From positions 248,001 through 312,000 of the forward strand of contig NZ_CP042220.2 in the NCBI RefSeq assembly GCF_007858975.2: a stretch of DNA of 64,000 nucleotides, in the 5' to 3' direction. The notes under the pieces are model-generated. The model made no database searches. It saw only the letters and a list, made by a program, of their open reading frames with translations, and was not told where the DNA came from. This stretch comes from Dickeya poaceiphila. GTDB lineage: Bacteria > Pseudomonadota > Gammaproteobacteria > Enterobacterales > Enterobacteriaceae. Below are positions 58,379-64,000 of this stretch, piece by piece. Both the position numbers and the translations under genes were made by a program. Each line of letters starts with the position of its first letter. Position 1 is the first letter of the stretch.

Positions 58379-61300
58379 ATGGGCACCACCACCATGGGCG
58401 TCAAGCTTGATGAGGCCACGCGCGAGCGCCTCAAAGCTGCGGCACAGCGAATTGATCGTACGCCGCACTGGCTGATTAAACAGGCCATTTTCAGCTATCT
58501 TGAGCGTCTTGAACGTGGTGCCGATACACCTGAAATTCCTCAACTGCTGGTCGGGCAAGACCCGATTGAGGCGGCAGAGATTATGCCGCAATCGCCACAA
58601 GAAGAAACCCACCAGCCGTTTTTGGACTTCGCTGAACAGGTGTTGCCGCAGTCGGTACTGCGTTCAGCGATTACCGCCGCGTACCGTCGGCCAGAAACGG
58701 AGATGGTGCCGATGCTGCTGGAGCAAGCGCGTATGCCGGAGGCGATGTCACGGGCCGCCAGCACGCTGGCGGCCCGTCTGGCGGCGGCGCTGCGCGGACA
58801 AAAAAACAGCGGCGGTCGTGCCGGCATGGTGCAGAGCTTGTTGCAGGAGTTTTCGCTGTCATCGCAGGAAGGGGTGGCATTGATGTGTCTGGCAGAGGCA
58901 CTGCTGCGCATCCCGGATAAGCCGACGCGGGATGCACTGATTCGTGACAAAATCAGCACCGGCAACTGGCAATCGCACGTGGGTCGCAGTACATCGTTGT
59001 TCGTCAACGCTGCTGCCTGGGGGCTGCTGGTGACCGGCAAACTGGTTTCCACCCACAATGAATCCCATCTTTCCGGCGCGCTTAATCGCATCATTGGCAA
59101 AAGTGGCGAGCCGCTGGTGCGCAAAGGCGTGGATATGGCGATGCGGCTGATGGGCGAACAGTTCGTGACCGGCGAAACCATCGCCGAGGCGCTGGCGAAT
59201 GCCCGTAAGCTGGAAGCGCGAGGGTTCCGTTATTCCTACGATATGCTGGGTGAAGCGGCGCTGACCGCCGATGACGCCGAGGCGTATTTAGCGTCCTACC
59301 AACAGGCGATTCACGCCATCGGTAAGGCCGCCTGCGGGCGCGGCATTTACGAAGGTCCGGGTATTTCCATCAAACTGTCGGCGCTGCATCCGCGTTACAG
59401 CCGGGCACAGTACGAAAGGGTGATGGAAGAACTTTATCCACGCCTGTTATCGCTAACGCTGCTGGCGCAGCAATACGACATCGGTATTAACATTGATGCC
59501 GAAGAGGCGGACCGGCTGGAGCTGTCGCTCGATTTGCTGGAGCGCCTGTGTTTCGACCCTCGACTGGCGGGGTGGAACGGTATCGGTTTTGTGATTCAGG
59601 CTTACCAGAAACGTTGCCCGTTCGTGATTGATGCGATTATCGATCTGGCGCGTCGCAGTCAGCGGCGATTGATGATTCGTCTGGTGAAAGGCGCTTACTG
59701 GGACAGTGAAATCAAGCGCGCCCAACTGGATGGGCTGGAGGGCTACCCGGTCTATACCCGCAAGCTGTATACCGATGTCTCTTATCTGGCCTGCGCCCGG
59801 CGTCTGCTGGCGGTGCCGAACCTGATTTATCCACAGTTCGCCACTCATAATGCCCATACGCTCAGCGCCATCTATCATCTGGCGGGCAACAACTACTACC
59901 CAGGGCAGTATGAATTCCAGTGTCTGCATGGCATGGGGGAACCGCTGTATGAGCAGGTAGTGGGCGCGGTGGCGGACGGCAAACTCAACCGCCCGTGCCG
60001 GATTTACGCGCCGGTCGGTACCCATGAAACGCTGCTGGCCTATCTGGTGCGTCGCTTACTGGAAAATGGCGCCAACACCTCGTTTGTCAATCGAATTGCG
60101 GACCCGGCGGTGGCGCTGGAAACGCTGGTGGCTGACCCGGTCAGTGAAGCGGAGTTGCTGGCGTCGCGGGATGGGCAGGTCGGGTTGCCGCATCCACGCA
60201 TTCCGTTGCCGCGTGCGTTGTATGGCAAAGCGCGGCGTAATGCCAGCGGACTGGATTTATCCAGCGAGCACCGGCTGGCGTCGCTCTCCAGTGCGTTGCT
60301 GACCAGCGCTGCCCGATCATGGCAGGCGCAGCCGGTGCTCGCTGTCGAAGGTGATGTCGGCGGCGACAGTCGGGCCGTGATCAACCCGGCTGAACCGCGT
60401 GATGTGGTGGGGTATGTGCGCGATGCGCAACCGCAGGACATTGCGCTGGCGCTGGAACAGGCAGCCAGCGCAGGCGATATCTGGTTTGCCACGCCAGCGG
60501 CTGAACGGGCGGCGATTCTGTCGCGTGCCGCCGACCTGCTGGAAAACCAGCAACAGCAGTTGCTGGGGTTGCTGGTGCGCGAAGCCGGTAAAACGCTGGC
60601 GAATGCGGTTGCAGAAGTCCGTGAGGCGGTGGATTTCCTGCGCTATTACGCCGCTCAGGTGAGCGAAACGTTCAACAATCATGACTACCGTCCGCTGGGG
60701 CCGGTGGTATGCATCAGTCCGTGGAATTTCCCCCTGGCGATTTTCACCGGTCAGATAGCAGCGGCGTTGGCGGCGGGCAACAGCGTGCTGGCCAAACCGG
60801 CGGAACAGACTCCGCTGATTGCCGCGCAAGCGGTACAGATACTGCATGAGGCTGGGGTGCCGGTCGGTGCGCTGCAATTGTTGCCGGGGAATGGCGAAAC
60901 CGTGGGTGCGGCACTGGTGCGTGACGAACGTGTACGTGGGGTCATGTTTACCGGTTCTACTGCTGTTGCCTCTCAGTTACAACGCGTGCTGGCTGGACGG
61001 CTCGACCCGCAAGGGCGTACCACGCCGCTCATCGCCGAAACCGGCGGTATCAACGCGATGATTGTCGATTCTTCGGCGCTGACCGAGCAGGTAGTGACGG
61101 ATGTGTTGGCCTCGGCATTCGACAGCGCCGGTCAGCGTTGCTCTGCCCTGCGGCTGTTGTGCGTGCAGGAGGACGTGGCGGAAAAAACGCTGACGATGCT
61201 GCGTGGTGCGATGGCGGAGTGTCGCATGGGCAATCCAGAGCGGCTTTCCACCGATATCGGGCCGTTGATCGATGCCGACGCAAAGCAGCGGATTACGCGC

Positions 61301-62359
61301 CATATTCAAACGCTGAGGGCGAAAGGGCGGCCAGTGTTTCAGGCTGCCTGGCCGAACAACCGGGACGAAGCGGAATGGACTCGTGGACATTTTATTCCGC
61401 CGACGCTTATCGAACTGGAGAGTGTGGAGGAGCTGCAACAGGAGGTATTTGGCCCGGTACTGCATGTGGTGCGCTATTCCCGTAGCCAGTTGGATAGAGT
61501 GATCCAGCAGATTAATGCGGCGGGTTACGGACTCACGCTGGGCTTGCATACCCGTATTGATGAAACCATCACACGGGTGACCGGTCTGGCGAAAGTGGGC
61601 AACCTGTATGTAAACCGTAATATGGTCGGGGCGGTGGTCGGCGTGCAGCCGTTTGGCGGCGAGGGGCTGTCCGGTACCGGACCTAAAGCGGGTGGGCCGC
61701 TCTATCTTCACCGTTTGCTGTCGCACCGCCCGGATGATGCGGCGATACAGACGCTGGCCCGTCAGGACAACGAGCGCCCGGCGGATTTCACCGCGCGCCA
61801 GATGCTGCTGAAGGGATTACTGGCGCTGGAAACCTGGGCGCGACAGACGCAGCGTAACGCACTGGTTTCATGCTGCCAGCGTTATGCCGGACTGACGCAG
61901 AGTGGTACTGTTCGGGTATTGCCGGGTCCCACTGGCGAACGTGATACCTATACGCTGCTGCCGCGTGAGCAGGTGCTGTGCGTAGCAGATAACGACGATG
62001 ACGCGCTGGTGCAACTGGCGGCGGTGCTGGCGGTGGGCAGTCGGGCGTTGTGGCTTGATACGCCGGCGCGGCAGGCGCTGTATCGGCAATTGCCTGAGCC
62101 GGTGCAGGCGCGGCTGGCGTTTTGTCGTGACGGAGTGACGGACGGCAGCCGGTTTGACGCGGTGATTTTCCACGGCGATGCCGATCAGTTGCGCCGCCTG
62201 TGCGAACAGTTAGCACCGCGTGACGGCGCCATTGTCGGCGTGCAAGGATTGTCCCGCGGGGAAACCGACATTGTGCTGGAGCGGTTGTTGATCGAGCGCT
62301 CGCTCAGTATCAACACTGCCGCCGCTGGCGGCAATGCCAGCCTGATGACGATTGGATAA
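58379..62359 (+). CDS. putA: Trifunctional PutA: put repressor, proline dehydrogenase, P5C dehydrogenase
   Basis: PutA oxidises proline to glutamate in two steps and represses the put genes when proline is low. The ATG at 58379 (MGTTTMGVKLDEATRERLK) follows AGGAG and gives 1326 residues, against 1320 in E. coli. The N-terminal ribbon-helix-helix is within about residues 1-47. The FAD proline dehydrogenase barrel covers about 260-610 (YEGPGISIKLSALHPRYSR, RLVKGAYWDSEIKRAQ). The aldehyde dehydrogenase domain covers about 650-1130, with glutamate in AETGGINAM and catalytic cysteine in SAGQRCSALR. A C-terminal domain ends in NTAAAGGNASLMTIG. All domains appear intact. Confidence 0.97.
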   Translation: MGTTTMGVKLDEATRERLKAAAQRIDRTPHWLIKQAIFSYLERLERGADTPEIPQLLVGQDPIEAAEIMPQSPQEETHQPFLDFAEQVLPQSVLRSAITAAYRRPETEMVPMLLEQARMPEAMSRAASTLAARLAAALRGQKNSGGRAGMVQSLLQEFSLSSQEGVALMCLAEALLRIPDKPTRDALIRDKISTGNWQSHVGRSTSLFVNAAAWGLLVTGKLVSTHNESHLSGALNRIIGKSGEPLVRKGVDMAMRLMGEQFVTGETIAEALANARKLEARGFRYSYDMLGEAALTADDAEAYLASYQQAIHAIGKAACGRGIYEGPGISIKLSALHPRYSRAQYERVMEELYPRLLSLTLLAQQYDIGINIDAEEADRLELSLDLLERLCFDPRLAGWNGIGFVIQAYQKRCPFVIDAIIDLARRSQRRLMIRLVKGAYWDSEIKRAQLDGLEGYPVYTRKLYTDVSYLACARRLLAVPNLIYPQFATHNAHTLSAIYHLAGNNYYPGQYEFQCLHGMGEPLYEQVVGAVADGKLNRPCRIYAPVGTHETLLAYLVRRLLENGANTSFVNRIADPAVALETLVADPVSEAELLASRDGQVGLPHPRIPLPRALYGKARRNASGLDLSSEHRLASLSSALLTSAARSWQAQPVLAVEGDVGGDSRAVINPAEPRDVVGYVRDAQPQDIALALEQAASAGDIWFATPAAERAAILSRAADLLENQQQQLLGLLVREAGKTLANAVAEVREAVDFLRYYAAQVSETFNNHDYRPLGPVVCISPWNFPLAIFTGQIAAALAAGNSVLAKPAEQTPLIAAQAVQILHEAGVPVGALQLLPGNGETVGAALVRDERVRGVMFTGSTAVASQLQRVLAGRLDPQGRTTPLIAETGGINAMIVDSSALTEQVVTDVLASAFDSAGQRCSALRLLCVQEDVAEKTLTMLRGAMAECRMGNPERLSTDIGPLIDADAKQRITRHIQTLRAKGRPVFQAAWPNNRDEAEWTRGHFIPPTLIELESVEELQQEVFGPVLHVVRYSRSQLDRVIQQINAAGYGLTLGLHTRIDETITRVTGLAKVGNLYVNRNMVGAVVGVQPFGGEGLSGTGPKAGGPLYLHRLLSHRPDDAAIQTLARQDNERPADFTARQMLLKGLLALETWARQTQRNALVSCCQRYAGLTQSGTVRVLPGPTGERDTYTLLPREQVLCVADNDDDALVQLAAVLAVGSRALWLDTPARQALYRQLPEPVQARLAFCRDGVTDGSRFDAVIFHGDADQLRRLCEQLAPRDGAIVGVQGLSRGETDIVLERLLIERSLSINTAAAGGNASLMTIG

Positions 62360-62458
62360 TGAAATCAGAGGTTGTTATCGGTGATTTATGTCGGAACTGT
62401 GGAAGGTTTCGTGCTTGATAACATCGGTTATTCTTTTGCAGCATCATCGCACGCACGA

Positions 62459-62488
62459 CAAGGAGAGGCTCAACGCCGCCTCTCCTTG
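62459..62488. terminator. Strong hairpin after putA
   Basis: CAAGGAGAGGC (62459-62469) and GCCTCTCCTTG (62478-62488) are perfect reverse complements around an eight-base loop, 100 bases after putA. The T-run is missing, so it may act as an mRNA 3' end barrier rather than an intrinsic terminator. Confidence 0.6.
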
Positions 62489-62521
62489 ACCTCTGGCTAA
62501 TGGCTAAACTGCGCCGCTACC

Positions 62522-62621
62522 GCGGTCCCTTCGGCGTTCGCCTTCGCTGTTCGGACCGCCTGTGACGTGCTCCCAGCACGGCACAGGCTTTCGCCGCGTC
62601 CATGCGGCTCATCCGGCGAAG
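62522..62621. repeat. Cluster of three consecutive hairpins, probable intergenic repeat
   Basis: GCGGTCC/GGACCGC (62522-62528, 62553-62559), then CCTGTG-CGTGCT/AGCACG-CACAGG (62559-62587), then CTTTCGCCG/CGGCGAAG (62588-62596, 62614-62621) follow directly on one another. The GC-rich, stem-only composition fits a dispersed intergenic repeat of the REP type. It is unlike the 77-bp repeat at 17703. Confidence 0.55.
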
Positions 62622-62721
62622 TCGCCCACCTCAGCACAGTTTTAATGCCAGAAAGCACTCACCTGTAATGTAAGATGGGGTGTTAACAGCCTAAAAACGA
62701 ATCTCGCCGCCTCTACTCCCG

Positions 62722-63003
62722 TTAGTTACGGTACAACACCTTGATAATGTGATAGCCGAACTGGGTTTTGACCGGGCCGAAGGGTTTGAGCAGTTCGCAG
62801 GAAAACACCGCTTTGTCAAAATCCGGCACCATGTCGCCTTTACGGAATTCTCCCAAATCGCCGCCATTACGTTTTGACGGGCAGGTCGAGTGTTTTTTTG
62901 CTAACTGCTGGAAATCCGCTCCCTTCTCCAGTTGAGCCAGAATGTCGGTGGCCTGTTGTTCGGTATCCACCAGAATGTGTAATGCTGCCGCGGTATTTGC
63001 CAT
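62722..63003 (-). CDS. ppiC: Peptidyl-prolyl cis-trans isomerase C (parvulin)
   Basis: PpiC is a single-domain cytoplasmic parvulin that isomerises prolyl bonds. The ATG at 63003 ([18 protein letters not shown]) gives 93 residues, the E. coli length. The conserved parvulin segments [20 protein letters not shown] and [13 protein letters not shown] are present. Divergent from rep, as in E. coli. Confidence 0.96.
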   Translation of the reverse strand: MANTAAALHILVDTEQQATDILAQLEKGADFQQLAKKHSTCPSKRNGGDLGEFRKGDMVPDFDKAVFSCELLKPFGPVKTQFGYHIIKVLYRN

Positions 63004-63187
63004 AGTTAAGCTCCTTGAGCAAAGGGAAAGCCGATGTTGCCAGGCACAGCCTAGCACCCCCTTGTGACGAAAGGAAATGCGGAGCGCGTTCCGAAGCGGG
63101 TAACAGATCCTCGCGCTGGCCCGGACTTTTGCTACAATCCTGTTCTGTTACAATCCCCTTCCGTTTGACTGTCGAGCACGAAACACC

Positions 63188-64000
63188 ATGCGCATGAATC
63201 CCAGCCAGCAACACGCTGTTGAGTTTGTGACCGGTCCCTGTCTGGTACTGGCCGGGGCTGGGTCGGGTAAAACCCGCGTGATTACCCAGAAGATCGCCCA
63301 TTTGATCCGTAGTTGCGGTTATCAGGCACGCCATATCGCTGCGGTGACCTTTACCAACAAGGCCGCGCGGGAGATGAAAGAGCGTGTGGCGCAGACGCTG
63401 GGTCGCCAGGAAACCCGTGGCTTGCTGATTGCGACTTTCCATACGCTGGGGCTGGAGATCATCAAGCGTGAATACGCCGCGCTGGGCATGAAGTCCAACT
63501 TTTCGCTGTTTGACGATCAGGATCAGTTGGCGCTACTAAAAGAACTGACCGAGCTGTGGCTGCAAAATGACAAGGATTTGCTGCAACAGCTCGTGTCAAC
63601 GTTGTCCAACTGGAAAAACGACCTGATTGATCCGGCACAGGCGACGGCGTTGGCACGCTCGGAGCGGGACCGGTTGTTCGCTCATTGCTACCGGTTGTAT
63701 GACGAGCATCTGCGCGCCTGCAATGTGCTGGATTTTGATGACCTGATCCTGCTGCCGACATTGCTGCTCAAACGCAATGAAGAGGTACGCGAGCGCTGGC
63801 AGAACTGCCTGCGTTATTTGCTGGTGGACGAATATCAGGACACCAACACCAGCCAGTACGAACTGGTGAAGCTGCTGGTGGGCAGCCGGGCGCGTTTTAC
63901 CGTAGTCGGCGATGACGACCAGTCGATTTACTCCTGGCGCGGTGCTCGCCCACAGAATTTGTCACTGTTGCAGCAGGATTTTCCGCAGTTGCAGGTGATT
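63188..64000 (+). CDS. rep: ATP-dependent DNA helicase Rep, 3' end cut off
   Basis: Rep is a 3'-5' superfamily 1 helicase that works with the replisome to clear proteins from DNA. The frame starts at ATG 63188 ([16 protein letters not shown]) and is open to the window end (271 codons). Walker A is [13 protein letters not shown], motif Ia [13 protein letters not shown], motif II DEYQDTN and motif [17 protein letters not shown]. The protein is close to E. coli Rep; the remaining C-terminal part lies outside the window. Confidence 0.97.
   Translation, partial: MRMNPSQQHAVEFVTGPCLVLAGAGSGKTRVITQKIAHLIRSCGYQARHIAAVTFTNKAAREMKERVAQTLGRQETRGLLIATFHTLGLEIIKREYAALGMKSNFSLFDDQDQLALLKELTELWLQNDKDLLQQLVSTLSNWKNDLIDPAQATALARSERDRLFAHCYRLYDEHLRACNVLDFDDLILLPTLLLKRNEEVRERWQNCLRYLLVDEYQDTNTSQYELVKLLVGSRARFTVVGDDDQSIYSWRGARPQNLSLLQQDFPQLQVI

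Overview
The window is a chromosomal segment of an enterobacterium, most probably a plant-associated Pectobacteriaceae of the Dickeya type. Nearly every housekeeping protein aligns closely with its Escherichia coli counterpart, the 16S rRNA is of enterobacterial type and close to what I remember of Dickeya, and the protein-coding DNA is fairly GC-rich. The genus is a judgement from memory, not from a database search. There is no sign of a plasmid or prophage.

Left part (1-34.5 kb). This follows the E. coli 90-minute region. It holds murB (cut by the window edge) and birA; coaA on the other strand; the thrU-tyrU-glyT-thrT-tufB operon; secE-nusG; rplKA; rplJL-rpoBC with its leader, attenuator and RNase III site; a DUF1176 secreted protein behind a 77-bp tandem repeat array; the minus-strand thiCEFSGH operon under a TPP riboswitch; nudC, hemE, nfi, a DUF416 gene, hupA and a DUF1481 lipoprotein; then the minus-strand purHD operon with a PurR box. 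The anti-sigma gene rsd, which sits between thiC and nudC in E. coli, is not there. A 1.6-kb AT-rich accessory patch (29.9-31.5 kb) between the DUF1481 gene and purD carries a broken lipoprotein gene, an unrecognised exported protein with a duplicated two-cysteine module, frame-broken coding remnants and a 14-bp perfect inverted repeat.

Middle (34.5-40.4 kb). A complete rRNA operon: P1 and P2 promoters, boxA, 16S, tRNA-Glu, 23S, 5S, tRNA-Asp, tRNA-Trp and terminator. The 23S gene has an intervening sequence in helix 45 that folds into a long hairpin. The upstream neighbours match E. coli rrnE and the downstream neighbours match rrnC, so the operon is a junction between two blocks that are separate in E. 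coli.

Right part (40.4-64 kb). This follows the E. coli 85-minute region with insertions: hdfR, maoP, comM; an extra MFS transporter; the ilvL attenuator and an intact ilvGMEDA operon; a DUF2461 gene; an LprI-like secreted protein translationally coupled to ilvY; ilvC under IlvY operators; a small membrane protein; the divergent putP and putA pair with PutA (GTTGCA) sites; a repeat cluster of three hairpins; ppiC; and the start of rep.

The genes work together as translation and transcription machinery (tufB, ribosomal proteins, RNA polymerase, rRNA, tRNAs), thiamine, haem and purine synthesis, branched-chain amino acid synthesis, and proline uptake and catabolism. I saw no CRISPR array, no complete insertion sequence and no obvious new defence or secretion system. 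The least explained stretch is 29.9-31.5 kb.
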